In this document: positions 23,532 through 32,139 of the stretch, piece by piece
Layout of the letters: every line of letters begins with the position of its first letter
Position numbering within the stretch: the first letter of the stretch is position 1
Source: Burkholderiales bacterium
GTDB lineage: Bacteria > Pseudomonadota > Gammaproteobacteria > Burkholderiales > Casimicrobiaceae
Assembly: GCA_014378555.1 (NCBI GenBank)
Contig: JACMNN010000023.1
Location: 1-34,520, forward strand
Direction of reading: 5' to 3'
Length of the DNA: 34,520 nucleotides
Translations under genes and position numbers: made by a program
The notes under the pieces: model-generated
What the model saw: the letters and a program-made list of their open reading frames with translations, nothing else
Told to the model about the DNA's origin: nothing
The model's database searches: none

Positions 23532-24530
23532 CTATTTTGCAGCGTCGACTGCGTAGCTCGCGTTGACCACAACTGAGTAGTCAGGCAACATTTTCTCGAT
23601 CTGCTTTTGCGACAACTGGAACTCTGCTGTTGCTGCGAGCGCCTTGGCGGCAATGCTCGCTTTGCCGCCACCGAGCCAGGTCGACGCCTGTGCCTTAGCG
23701 GTAGGGAACTTGTAGAGCGCCATCGCTGCGGGTACGTCTTCTGGCTTGGAGCCTGACCATTTTGAGACGGCCTTCACTTCCATTCCGTCAACTTTCCATG
23801 ACTTGCCCGATGCAACGTATTTCGCATCAGCCTCGGCCATCACTTTCACAAATTTCACCATGAAATCGCGGTTGGCCTTTGCCCAGTCCTTGTTGGCGAC
23901 ATAGCCATCAAAGGTAGCCTTGCCGGTCGACGCTGTGATCTGGCCCGATGTGATGACAACGGTGCCATCTTTCTTCGCTTCGGCCAGCACCGGATCCCAG
24001 ATGAAGGTTGCGTCAATGTCGCCGCGCAGCCATGCCGCCCGCACTTCAGGCGGACGCATATTGAGAATTTTCACGTCAGCAGGATTGATCTTGGCTTGAT
24101 CGAGCGCGACCATCGTATGAAAGTGCGTTGTCGAATTAAACGGCATTGCGATTCGTTTGCCCTTGAGGTCGGCCACTTTCGTGATGCCTGAGCCTTTGCG
24201 TGCAATCAATGCTTCCGCATCGCCAATGTCGTCAAGAATCCAAAACAATTCAAGCGGTTCACCGCGAGACACTGCCGCCGAAATTCCCGCCGATCCTACT
24301 TCACCAAGCTGCACCGCCCCTGAAGCCATCGCCTTGATCACTTCGCCGCCGCCGCCAAATTGCTTCCAATTAACCTTGTAGCCGGTCGCGGTTTCCAGCG
24401 CCTTGGCTTCTTGCGCCATGCGATAGGGCACCACCATGTCCTGATAGCCGATAGTGACCTCTTTTGCCTGTGCAAAAACAGTGGTCGACATAAGTGCCGC
24501 GATGGCACCCGCCAGCATTGCAAGTTTCAT
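23532..24530 (-). CDS. tauA: TauA-type periplasmic taurine/sulfonate-binding protein
   Basis: This 332-residue protein has a signal peptide (MKLAMLAGAIAALMSTTVFAQA) and a NMT1/TauA fold: KEVTIGYQDMVVPYRMAQEAKALETATGYKVNWKQFGGGGEVIKAMASGAVQLGEVGSAG, then RGDIDATFIWDPVLAEAKKDG. This is the taurine ABC receptor pattern, in which the GYQ start and the VPYRMA block are typical. It delivers substrate to TauBC, encoded downstream past a terminator. The aminotransferase gene lies upstream on the same strand, with a 135-base spacer holding an 11+11 inverted repeat. Taurine specificity is likely but not proven. Confidence 0.92.
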   Translation of the reverse strand: MKLAMLAGAIAALMSTTVFAQAKEVTIGYQDMVVPYRMAQEAKALETATGYKVNWKQFGGGGEVIKAMASGAVQLGEVGSAGISAAVSRGEPLELFWILDDIGDAEALIARKGSGITKVADLKGKRIAMPFNSTTHFHTMVALDQAKINPADVKILNMRPPEVRAAWLRGDIDATFIWDPVLAEAKKDGTVVITSGQITASTGKATFDGYVANKDWAKANRDFMVKFVKVMAEADAKYVASGKSWKVDGMEVKAVSKWSGSKPEDVPAAMALYKFPTAKAQASTWLGGGKASIAAKALAATAEFQLSQKQIEKMLPDYSVVVNASYAVDAAK

Positions 24531-24601
24531 GGTTTTCCCTCTTTCAAATGGTTTTAGTTAATTCAGCAATTTAGCGAATTGCATGACAGTACGTAAACAA
24601 C

Positions 24602-24634
24602 TTTTCTTCCTGGCGTTATTCGGCAGGAAGAAAA
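24602..24634. promoter_or_regulatory. 11+11 inverted repeat upstream of tauA
   Basis: TTTTCTTCCTG-N11-CAGGAAGAAAA is a perfect inverted repeat with 11-base arms, 72 bases upstream of the tauA ATG and 31 bases after the aminotransferase stop. Neither strand shows a T run after the stem, so it is a poor terminator. It could be a regulator operator for tauA, or a processing hairpin between the two genes. Confidence 0.55.
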
Positions 24635-24665
24635 TTCATCAATGGTGAAACTTGCGAACGACGAA

Positions 24666-26015
24666 CTACGCTTTGGACAGCACGTCACGCATCACCGACA
24701 CCATGTGGTCAACGTGCGATTTTTCGCTGATAAACGGCGGAGCAATAATCAAGTTGTCGCCCGTGCTCTTGATGTTCACACCTGCATCATAGAGCCGCTT
24801 TTGAATTTCGTGACCACGCACACCTGGCATACCATCAACAGCGACTTCAACCGCCGCCATCATGCCAATCGCACGAACGTCGACGACCACGGGCAAGTCC
24901 GACAACGAGAACATCGAGTCGATGAAATAGGGCGACATTTGTGCTGCGCGTTCGATGAGCTTTTCCTCACGGAAAATTTTCATCATCGCTAGCCCTGCGG
25001 CAACGCAAGCGGGATGCGCGCTGTAGGTGTAGCCGTGGAAAAACTCGATGCCTTTTGCCGGCCCCGCGTTGGTAATCGTTTCGTAAATGTCGGTGCGTGC
25101 GGCGACCGCACCTAACGGTTGGGCACCATTAGTAATGGCTTTAGCCATGCACATTAAATCTGGCGTTACGCCGAATGCCTGTGCGCCAAAGTTGGCACCC
25201 ATACGGCCCCATCCGGTGATGACCTCATCAAACACGAGCAGGATGCCGTGCTGGTCGCAAATTGCACGCAGGCGGTCAAGGTAGCCCTTCGGTGGCGGCA
25301 GGCAGCCAAATGAGCCAGCAGCGGGTTCAACGAACACCGCAGCGATATTTTCGCCGCCGTACAGCGTGCAATAGCGCTGCAAATCATCAGCTAAATCGGC
25401 GCCGGTTTCGGGTTGGCCCTTAACAAACTTGTTTTGCGGCAACGCCGTGTGCCGCATGTGATACACGCCCGGCAGGCCCACGCCAAACACCTTGCGATTG
25501 TTGACCATGCCGGACAAGGCGACACCGCCCATGTTGACGCCGTGATAGGCACGTTCGCGGCTGATGAAAATTTGTCGGTGACCCTGACCACGTACCCGGT
25601 GATAGGCCAGCGCCATCTTCATTGCGGTGTCAACAGCTTCCGAACCGGAGCACAGAAAGAACAGGCGATCTAGCCCCTCAGGCGTGAATTCAGCTACTTC
25701 GCGCGCAAGCTGAAAACCTTTGGCGTGGCCACGGCCAAACGGCATGGTGTAGTCGAGCGTTTTTAACTGCTGATACACGGCCTCGGCAATCTCCGGGCGG
25801 CAGTGGCCTGCAGGCACGCAGAACAAACCCGACGCAGCGTCGAGCACCTTGTGTCCGTCATCGGTCCACAGGTACATGCCTTCGCCCTTGACGAACATGC
25901 GCGGCTGAGTTTTGAACTCTTTGTTCGGCGAGAACGGCATCCAGAAATTGTCGAGCGCATGCGCGTCTTGTGCGTGTGCTGCGAGGGAAGTGATGTGCGG
26001 ATCGGCGTGGCCCAT
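24666..26015 (-). CDS. Omega-amino-acid (beta-alanine/taurine):pyruvate aminotransferase, class III
   Basis: This 449-residue protein is a class III aminotransferase close to Pseudomonas BauA in layout: LDNFWMPFSPNKEF, then FLCSGSEAVDTAMKMALAYHR, then RAYHGVN, the cofactor aspartate Asp263 (VFDEVITGWGRMG) and PLP lysine Lys292 (MAKAITNGAQPLGAV). It transfers the amino group of an omega-amino acid to pyruvate, giving alanine. Beside TauABC and a TauR-like regulator the amine is probably taurine, giving sulfoacetaldehyde; beta-alanine is the alternative. An AAGGAG ribosome binding site precedes ATG 26015. The gene is divergent from the MocR regulator with only 73 bases between them, a standard MocR arrangement. 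Confidence 0.93.
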   Translation of the reverse strand: MGHADPHITSLAAHAQDAHALDNFWMPFSPNKEFKTQPRMFVKGEGMYLWTDDGHKVLDAASGLFCVPAGHCRPEIAEAVYQQLKTLDYTMPFGRGHAKGFQLAREVAEFTPEGLDRLFFLCSGSEAVDTAMKMALAYHRVRGQGHRQIFISRERAYHGVNMGGVALSGMVNNRKVFGVGLPGVYHMRHTALPQNKFVKGQPETGADLADDLQRYCTLYGGENIAAVFVEPAAGSFGCLPPPKGYLDRLRAICDQHGILLVFDEVITGWGRMGANFGAQAFGVTPDLMCMAKAITNGAQPLGAVAARTDIYETITNAGPAKGIEFFHGYTYSAHPACVAAGLAMMKIFREEKLIERAAQMSPYFIDSMFSLSDLPVVVDVRAIGMMAAVEVAVDGMPGVRGHEIQKRLYDAGVNIKSTGDNLIIAPPFISEKSHVDHMVSVMRDVLSKA

Positions 26016-26088
26016 GGGGACTCCTTATGTGCAGTGATGGAACTGTTGTCAGCGTAGGCTCGCCAGTGCTGCGACAATAGAGCCAGAT

Positions 26089-27585
26089 ATGCGTCAACGA
26101 TTAGGCCAGTTGTGGCAAACCCGGTTTGCTCAGAGTGATCCCACCGAAACGCTGCAACAGCGCATCGCGGGGATGCTGCGCCGCGCCGTGCTCGAGCGCG
26201 CGATGCCGCTCGACGCACCGTTACCGTCTACGCGTGAGTTGGCGGCCGAGTTGGGCGTGGCGCGGGCGACGGTCGCTCTAGCGTATGAGCGTCTGCAGAT
26301 CGAGGGCGCGATTGAATCGCGTGAACGCCGTGGCTTTTTTGTGACCACGACGTTTGCCGCACATCGTGCCGATTTTTGCGAAAGCGACCAGTTGTCCTTG
26401 TTGCCGCCGCCTGACTGGTCGCGGCACTTTCGCGAATTAGACGTGGGGTATCGCCCAGTCAAAAATCCGGTCGACTGGTATCGCTACCGCTACCCGTTTG
26501 TGTACGGCCAAATCGACCCTAAACTGTTTCCGCTGGCTGATTGGCGCGATTGCTTTGAACGTGCCATGAAGCATGAAAGTGTCGAGGTGTGGACGGTTGA
26601 TCGTGGTGATCTTGATGACCGCGATTTGCTCGAGCAACTGCGCACCCGCGTGCTGCCACGTCGTGGCGTGTGGGCAGCGGCAGACGAAATTCTGGTGACC
26701 GTGGGTGCGCAACAGGCGCTGTATCTGATCGGGCAATTGCTCGGCGGCAGCGGGCGGCACATTGTGGTTGAAGAGCCTTGTTATCCGGATGTGCGCGCCA
26801 TTTTCGCGATGACTGGGGCAACGCTGTCGTCCGCCCCGGTCGACGCTGACGGCGTGGACGTGCAACACATTACTGCGCTGCGCCCCGACGTCGCCGTCGT
26901 CACGCCCTCACACCACTGCCCGACGGGCGTACGGATGAGTGATGAGCGCAAACGTGCGTTGTTGTCTCAGGCGGCTGATCAGGATTTTTTGATTATTGAA
27001 GATGACTACGAGCCGCAAGTCGGTGGTGGCGTAGCCGCACCTGCGCTGAAAAGCATGGACATGAATGGCCGCGTGTTCTACATCGGCAGTTTGTCAAAAA
27101 CGCTCGCTCCGGGCTTGCGGCTGGGCTATATCGTTGCGCCGCGTGACGCGATTGCCGCACTGCGGCGATTGCGCCGACTGATGCTGCGCCACGTTGCGAG
27201 CAATAACGAGCGTGCGCTGGCTTTGTTTTTGTCGCAAGGGCACTTCGAATCGTTGCAACGCCGCCTCGGCCATGCCTATCAGGCGCGGCTGAAAATATTG
27301 CGCGAAGCTTTGGCGCGAGATCTTCCCGAGTGGAAAATCGAAAGCCCGGAAGGTAGCGGCTCCGCGCTTTGGATTCGTCTGCCCGACGGCCTTTCCGCCA
27401 GCAAACTGGTGGTCGCCGCGCGCGCCGCCGAAATTGTGATCGAACCGGGCGCAGGCTTTTTCGGCCTCACGCCGCCCGGCGAATTCCTGCGCATGGGTAT
27501 CTCGGCGATCGCGACACATTTGATCGCTGAGGGCGTCAGCGGGTTGGCCGCCGTGGCGCGGGAAATCAGACCGAACCTGGCGTAG
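26089..27585 (+). CDS. MocR/TauR-type PLP-dependent transcriptional regulator
   Basis: This 498-residue protein is a GntR-type winged helix (about 20-88; LPSTRELAAELGVARATVALAYERLQIEGAIESRERRGFFV) fused to a fold-type I aminotransferase domain (about 130-490). The domain includes the aspartate of EDDYEPQ and the PLP lysine Lys337 in GSLSKTLAPGLRLGYIVAP. MocR regulators sense PLP or an amino substrate. Divergent position beside the aminotransferase and TauABC suggests a TauR role, activating taurine use; GabR and PdxR are the alternatives. The 73-base spacer probably holds its operator. The first five residues are near the start of the wHTH, so the ATG is plausible. Confidence 0.92.
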   Translation: MRQRLGQLWQTRFAQSDPTETLQQRIAGMLRRAVLERAMPLDAPLPSTRELAAELGVARATVALAYERLQIEGAIESRERRGFFVTTTFAAHRADFCESDQLSLLPPPDWSRHFRELDVGYRPVKNPVDWYRYRYPFVYGQIDPKLFPLADWRDCFERAMKHESVEVWTVDRGDLDDRDLLEQLRTRVLPRRGVWAAADEILVTVGAQQALYLIGQLLGGSGRHIVVEEPCYPDVRAIFAMTGATLSSAPVDADGVDVQHITALRPDVAVVTPSHHCPTGVRMSDERKRALLSQAADQDFLIIEDDYEPQVGGGVAAPALKSMDMNGRVFYIGSLSKTLAPGLRLGYIVAPRDAIAALRRLRRLMLRHVASNNERALALFLSQGHFESLQRRLGHAYQARLKILREALARDLPEWKIESPEGSGSALWIRLPDGLSASKLVVAARAAEIVIEPGAGFFGLTPPGEFLRMGISAIATHLIAEGVSGLAAVAREIRPNLA

Positions 27586-27661
27586 CTTCGGTTCCGCGCC
27601 AGCGACATCGTGCCCGCGCGCCCGACGGTATGCGGGTTGCAGCCTAGCGCCGCACCAACCA

Positions 27662-29008
27662 TCACGCTTTACGCAGCACCGCTTCACACGCCGCACCCAG
27701 CGCCAGCAACGTCCGATCCGCGCCGTGTTTGCCGACTAGCTGCAATCCCACTGGCGCGTTGCCCGCAGCGTGGCAGGGCAACGTGAGGCCGCAGCCGTCC
27801 AGAAAGTTCACCCATGATGCGTTGCGCAGGATGCGGGCGTTGCTTTTGAGGAACAGTTCGTCGTCCGTAATCAGCGGCGCAATTTTCGGCGCAATGCAGG
27901 CAACGGTTGGGCAGATGACCGCGTCGAAACCGGCCAGCGCCAGATTCATGCGATCAATCCAAAAACGTCGGAATGCCAAGCTGGCCGAATATTGACCGCG
28001 TGTGACGTCACGCCCTAATTGCATGCGTTTCCAGACGCGTGGGTCGTATCCAACGCCCTCGACATTAATGTTGGCGGTGTGCCAGTCGAGCGCTTCAGCG
28101 GCCAGCATGCTGCCTCCTCGGGCAAACAATTCATCTAACGGCAGCAGAGGTGCCTCGACCACCTCGGCCCCGGCTCGGCGCAACGCTTCAATGGCGGCGA
28201 GCGTGGCTAATTCAACTTCGGGGTCAAGCTCGCGCCACAGCAGTGCCTGCGGTTTCAAAAACCGCACACCCCGCAAATCAACGTTGGGCAGCGGCAAGAT
28301 GGGCTCGCCACTGAGCGCGGCATCAAGCGCTGCGCAACAGGCAACCGTTTGCGCCAGCGGGCCAATCGAATCAAGGGTGACCGACAGCGGGATGCAGCCC
28401 AGCACCGGCACGCGGACTGCGGTCGGCTTGAACCCCACGAGGCCGTTGAACGCTGCCGGAATGCGCACGCTACCGCCGGTATCGGTACCGAGGGCGGCCA
28501 CACTCATGCCGTCGGCAACGCTCACACCGGCGCCGCTGGATGAGCCGCCCGGCACGCGGCCACCGCCGTCGGCGGTGCGTCCCCACACCGAACGCGGCGT
28601 GCCGAAGTGCGGGTTGATGCCGACGCCAGAGTAGGCAAATTCAACCATGTTGGTGCGCCCAAACGCAATCGCGCCAGCGCTTCGTAAGCGCGCCACTACC
28701 GGCGCATCGAGCACGGCCGCGGCGCGCGAGCGCAGCACCGTGGAGCCCGCTCCGGTCACTTCACCCGCGACGTCAAACAAGTCCTTGATTGACACCGTAA
28801 TACCTTCAAGCGGGCGGGCACTACCGTCGTCGATGCGCAACTGTGATTGCGTGGCAGCTTCGAGTACCGCCTCGGCATTGAGCGATAGAAACGTGCGCGA
28901 TCCTTCGCCTTGGTCGTCGCGCACTTTGTCAATCTGGCGTTTAACCAGTGCGTTTACGGTGTCTTTACCGTTCAGAAAATCGGCATGAATTCGGGCGATG
29001 GTGGTCAT
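27662..29008 (-). CDS. Amidase-signature family amidase
   Basis: From ATG 29008, the 448-residue enzyme has the Ser-cisSer-Lys amidase signature: Lys75 (VSIKDLFDVAG), the GGSSSGAG region with cis-Ser at about 156-157, and nucleophile Ser180 (GTDTGGSVRIPAAFNGLVGFKPT). It hydrolyses a carboxamide, for example an aryl or short-chain amide; GatA is unlikely because no GatB or GatC gene is present and the length is short. The frame extends upstream to 29254, but those 82 residues lie across the divergent hydrolase's start and have no family match. Product ends with AACEAVLRKA. Substrate unknown. Confidence 0.88.
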   Translation of the reverse strand: MTTIARIHADFLNGKDTVNALVKRQIDKVRDDQGEGSRTFLSLNAEAVLEAATQSQLRIDDGSARPLEGITVSIKDLFDVAGEVTGAGSTVLRSRAAAVLDAPVVARLRSAGAIAFGRTNMVEFAYSGVGINPHFGTPRSVWGRTADGGGRVPGGSSSGAGVSVADGMSVAALGTDTGGSVRIPAAFNGLVGFKPTAVRVPVLGCIPLSVTLDSIGPLAQTVACCAALDAALSGEPILPLPNVDLRGVRFLKPQALLWRELDPEVELATLAAIEALRRAGAEVVEAPLLPLDELFARGGSMLAAEALDWHTANINVEGVGYDPRVWKRMQLGRDVTRGQYSASLAFRRFWIDRMNLALAGFDAVICPTVACIAPKIAPLITDDELFLKSNARILRNASWVNFLDGCGLTLPCHAAGNAPVGLQLVGKHGADRTLLALGAACEAVLRKA

Positions 29009-29083
29009 GATGTTTAGTGTGTAGTTACGTCTGCTTGCATTATGGCCCGCGCATGAAGCGAAGTTTCGCGCTACATTGCGTTG

Positions 29084-30070
29084 ATGAAACAATGGCTTTC
29101 CCTTTTCGTCGCTGTGTACTGTTGCGCAGCCCTTCACGCCGCGCCGCAAGTGCTCGACATCGACTGGAAAGACAGCGCCCGCGAACGAACATTGCCGCTC
29201 AAAATTCGTGTGCCCGAGGGCGCAACGCAGGTACCGCTGGTGATTTTTTCGCACGGTCTGGGTGGTTCACGAGAAGGCGGCAAAGCGTGGGGCGAACACT
29301 GGTCGGCCAACGGCTATCTGGTCATTCACGTCCAGCATCCGGGTAGCGACGAATCAATGTGGAAAGGCCCGGGCGAGGGCGCTCCCAAACAACGCCTAGC
29401 GCGCGGCGCAACGCCTGAACAACTGCTCGGCCGCGTCGACGATGTGCGCTTTGTGATTGATGAACTGACCCGATTACAAAGCAAATCCGATGCGCCGACC
29501 TGGACTAAACGGGTTGATCTTTCGCGGATCGCGATGACTGGGCACAGCTTCGGCGCGCGCACCACGATGGCGTTGGCGGGCGAGCGCTTTCCGGGGCCAA
29601 TTAAGTCGGTAGCGGACGCGCGAATTAAGGCGTTCATCGTATTTAGTCCGACGGTACAAGGTGCGAAGAAAACGTGGCCAGAACGCTACGGCCTGATGAA
29701 CCAGCCGTTTTTGAGTGTGACCGGAAGCCTCGACGAAGACGTAATGGGCAATGGTAGCAATCCCAAAAATCGCGCCGCAGTTTTTGACGCGCAGAACGCG
29801 GGTGACAAATACCGCGTGGTGTTTGCGGACGGTGACCATTCCGTGTTTAGTGGTGGTGCGGTGCGCGAAGCCGCGTGGCTCAACCGCGTTACCGGCGAGG
29901 GCCACGCAAACACGTCTGTGGCGACCACGAAAGTGATCCATGAAAAGACCAGCACGATCACGTTGAAGTATCTCGATGCGTACCTAAAAGGCGACGCAAC
30001 CGCGAAATCGTGGCTAGCAACCGAGGTAGAAAAAATGCTCGGCGGTGTGGGAGAGTGGAGCTACAAGTAA
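29084..30070 (+). CDS. Secreted alpha/beta hydrolase (PAF-acetylhydrolase/dienelactone-hydrolase-like)
   Basis: From ATG 29084, the 328-residue protein has a signal peptide (MKQWLSLFVAVYCCAALHA), the LVIFSHGLGGSREGG oxyanion block, nucleophile Ser155 in MTGHSFGART and a late FADGDHSVF histidine. The pattern FSHGLGG with GHSFG is typical of bacterial PAF-acetylhydrolase-like and chlorophyllase-like hydrolases that cleave esters outside the cytosol. A TTG three bases upstream could be used but ATG is preferred. It is divergent from the amidase with 75 bases between starts. Substrate unknown. Confidence 0.88.
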   Translation: MKQWLSLFVAVYCCAALHAAPQVLDIDWKDSARERTLPLKIRVPEGATQVPLVIFSHGLGGSREGGKAWGEHWSANGYLVIHVQHPGSDESMWKGPGEGAPKQRLARGATPEQLLGRVDDVRFVIDELTRLQSKSDAPTWTKRVDLSRIAMTGHSFGARTTMALAGERFPGPIKSVADARIKAFIVFSPTVQGAKKTWPERYGLMNQPFLSVTGSLDEDVMGNGSNPKNRAAVFDAQNAGDKYRVVFADGDHSVFSGGAVREAAWLNRVTGEGHANTSVATTKVIHEKTSTITLKYLDAYLKGDATAKSWLATEVEKMLGGVGEWSYK

Positions 30071-30084
30071 TACGTTGTTGCGTA

Positions 30085-30110
30085 GGGCGGGCACCCCGTG
30101 CCCAGCCAAC
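30085..30110. repeat. GC-rich hairpin, probable bidirectional terminator or REP-like element
   Basis: GGGCAC-CCC-GTGCCC (30089-30103) sits within a longer fold (GGC 30086-30088 with GCC 30105-30107, GTTG with CAAC outside). It fills the 44-base gap between the convergent hydrolase and patatin genes. On the plus strand it is followed by an AT-rich tail (AAAATTATTT), but there is no pure T run. Similar TAGGG/GGGCAC hairpins recur between genes in other proteobacteria. Confidence 0.5.
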
Positions 30111-30114
30111 AAAA

Positions 30115-31008
30115 TTATTTGAGCAGTGCGAGCAAACGCGGCAGCGCCGCGCGCGTTTGCGCATCGGCCAGCCGAATCAACGTTTCGCGATATTCGCGCG
30201 AAGCGCCTGCGTAATAGGGCGTGCGAATGCGCAGCAGCATGTCGGCATCTTTTGCTTCGCCATCAATAATGGCGCGGCGCTCTGCGTCGCGTGTCTTCCA
30301 GTTTTCGGGAACGCTAGCGGGCGTATCTTCGAAAAATGCTGAGACGTCGACGGCCACCACGCGCGTTGCACCGAGCGAACGCGCCACATGGATTGGCACG
30401 GGCGACACCAGATCCCCGTCTTGGTAGGCAACGCCATCAATGGTGCAGGGCAAAAACATCGATGGCAACGCCGCCGAAGCGCGGACGGCCGCCCCAGTGT
30501 GGCCAGACGTAAATGCCACCACTTCCTTCTTGCCGACCGGTGCGGCCACCGCGCAAAAGCGTCGCGGTAACGCCTCGATCAAAGATTCATCTACCGCAGC
30601 ATTAATAAAGTTTTGCATGGCCCGCCCGATGAGCCGATTGGGCCGAAGTAGCGACGGATCTGCAATATCGGTGAGCCCTAAATTGAGGGCGCGACGCTCG
30701 ATTTCGACCGTGTTAATTTTTGCCGCGTACAGCGCCCCGACGATGGCGCCCGCGCTTGAGCCGATGATTAATGCGGGTTCAATGCCAGCGGCTTCGAGCA
30801 CTTTCAAAACACCCACGTGAGCGAAGCCACGCGGTCCGCCACTGCCGAGCACAAGAGCCGTGCGCTCGCGTCCTTCGGGCCACACCACAGGGCCCGAGCG
30901 CGGGGTTGCCGAGGCCGGATAGCCGTCGCCAAATTCCGCGCAGCCGCCTGCGAATGCGGCTAGAACCGGCAGTGCGCCAATGCGACTCAGTACCGCCCGA
31001 CGATCCAT
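30115..31008 (-). CDS. Patatin-like phospholipase (RssA-type) with lipoprotein-like export signal
   Basis: From ATG 31008 the product has 297 residues. The start overlaps the hemH stop as TAATG, so it is translationally coupled. It opens with MDRRAVLSRIGALPVLAAFAGGC, a twin-arginine-like stretch ending in a possible lipobox Cys23. The patatin domain follows: GSGGPRGFAHVGVL (oxyanion loop), IIGSSAGAIVGALYA with nucleophile Ser85 (GSSAG), and catalytic Asp197 in YQDGD. It should hydrolyse membrane phospholipids. The frame runs on to 31086, but those residues lie inside hemH. The combination of patatin and hemH is not a known pathway; coupling may only set expression. Confidence 0.88.
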   Translation of the reverse strand: MDRRAVLSRIGALPVLAAFAGGCAEFGDGYPASATPRSGPVVWPEGRERTALVLGSGGPRGFAHVGVLKVLEAAGIEPALIIGSSAGAIVGALYAAKINTVEIERRALNLGLTDIADPSLLRPNRLIGRAMQNFINAAVDESLIEALPRRFCAVAAPVGKKEVVAFTSGHTGAAVRASAALPSMFLPCTIDGVAYQDGDLVSPVPIHVARSLGATRVVAVDVSAFFEDTPASVPENWKTRDAERRAIIDGEAKDADMLLRIRTPYYAGASREYRETLIRLADAQTRAALPRLLALLK

Positions 31009-32120
31009 TACGCGCTTGCGCCTAATGCCTTTGCGCGGAGCGCCTGAGCCTCGAGCTCGGCGGCCGTTACGGGTGCATTCAACCAACCCTGCAGATGGGT
31101 CAGCGCAAGATCGGTCAGCGCGTGTATCAAGGCAGGATGGTCGTTGAGCGATGGGATGTAGTCGTACTCCGAGCCACCCGAATGCAGAAATGTTTCTTTG
31201 CCTTCCATCGCAATTTCTTCCAGAGTTTCAAGGCAGTCGGCCGGGAAGCCCGGGCAAACCACATGTAGTCGTTTAATACCTTGACCGGGCAGCGCCCGCA
31301 AGGTTGCATCGGTGTATGGCTGCAACCACTCGGCACGCCCAAATCGCGATTGAAATGTCAGCACCCATTGGTTGTCGGTTAGCCCCAGCTCAGCGGCAAG
31401 TAAACGACCGGTTTTGTGGCACATGCAGTGGTAAGGATCGCCGTTCATGAGCGTGTATTTCGGCACCCCGTGAAAGCTCATCAGCAGCTTGTCCGGGCGC
31501 CCGTGTTTGGTCCAGAACGCATTGATGCTTGCGGCCAGCGCCTTGATGTAGGCTGGGTTATCGTGCCACGTGGTGATGGTGCGCAGCGCCGGCATATAGC
31601 GGTCTTTGACGAAGGTTTTGAACACCGCATCACACGCGGTCGCCGTGGTGCTTGCCGCGTATTGTGGGTACATCGGCAACAGCAAAATCCGGTCGCAACC
31701 CGCAGCTTTCAGTTTTGCCAGCGCACTGGCGATGCTCGGGTTGCCATAGCGCATGCCTACTTCAATCTTGACGTGGTCGGGCGGCAGCCCCAAAGACTTC
31801 AGTCGCTCACCCATCGCGCCTCGTAAATACTGCGCTTGGCGACTGGTCCACACTAGCAGCGGTGAGCCTTCTGGCGTCCAGACGGATGCATACTTTTTTG
31901 CACTTTTGGCGGGACGGATACGCAGAATGATTCCGTGCAGAATGGCCAGCCACAGCAGGCGCGGAATCTCGACTACGCGGCTATCGCTCAAAAATTCTGC
32001 GAGGTAGGTGCGCACCGCTTTTGCCGTCGGTGCGTCGGGGGTGCCCAGATTTGACAGCAGGATGCCGATGCGGGCGCCACGGGCGTGGCTGTGCGATGAA
32101 ACGTTAGGGTCAGACTGCAT
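31008..32120 (-). CDS. hemH: Ferrochelatase
   Basis: This 370-residue protein is a complete HemH: GILLSNLGTPDAPTAKAVRTYLAEFLSD, then VGMRYGNPSI, LLLPMYPQYAASTTATA, the catalytic His217 in SFHGVP and the conserved Glu298 in DCLETLEEIA. It inserts Fe2+ into protoporphyrin IX, the last step of heme synthesis, on the inner face of the membrane. It follows hrcA by 19 bases on the same strand, and its stop is coupled to the patatin gene. Placement after hrcA is frequent in betaproteobacteria and puts a heat-shock regulator and heme supply in one transcript. Confidence 0.97.
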   Translation of the reverse strand: MQSDPNVSSHSHARGARIGILLSNLGTPDAPTAKAVRTYLAEFLSDSRVVEIPRLLWLAILHGIILRIRPAKSAKKYASVWTPEGSPLLVWTSRQAQYLRGAMGERLKSLGLPPDHVKIEVGMRYGNPSIASALAKLKAAGCDRILLLPMYPQYAASTTATACDAVFKTFVKDRYMPALRTITTWHDNPAYIKALAASINAFWTKHGRPDKLLMSFHGVPKYTLMNGDPYHCMCHKTGRLLAAELGLTDNQWVLTFQSRFGRAEWLQPYTDATLRALPGQGIKRLHVVCPGFPADCLETLEEIAMEGKETFLHSGGSEYDYIPSLNDHPALIHALTDLALTHLQGWLNAPVTAAELEAQALRAKALGASA

Positions 32121-32139
32121 GAACGCAACTTCTCGGAGG

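Noticed and set aside
26062..26086. GCCAG direct repeats exactly 20 bases apart in the MocR/aminotransferase spacer
   Set aside because: MocR proteins do bind direct repeats two turns apart, but a five-base match is too short to claim an operator.
27094..27696. 200-residue minus-strand open frame
   Set aside because: It is antisense to the 3' part of the MocR gene and overlaps the end of the amidase; composition is shadow-like.
29009..29254. Upstream extension of the amidase frame (82 residues)
   Set aside because: It crosses the divergent hydrolase's start and does not match amidases, which begin near MTTIARIHADF.
31009..31086. Upstream extension of the patatin frame
   Set aside because: The residues lie inside hemH and are Arg-rich; the TAATG start gives a sensible export signal.
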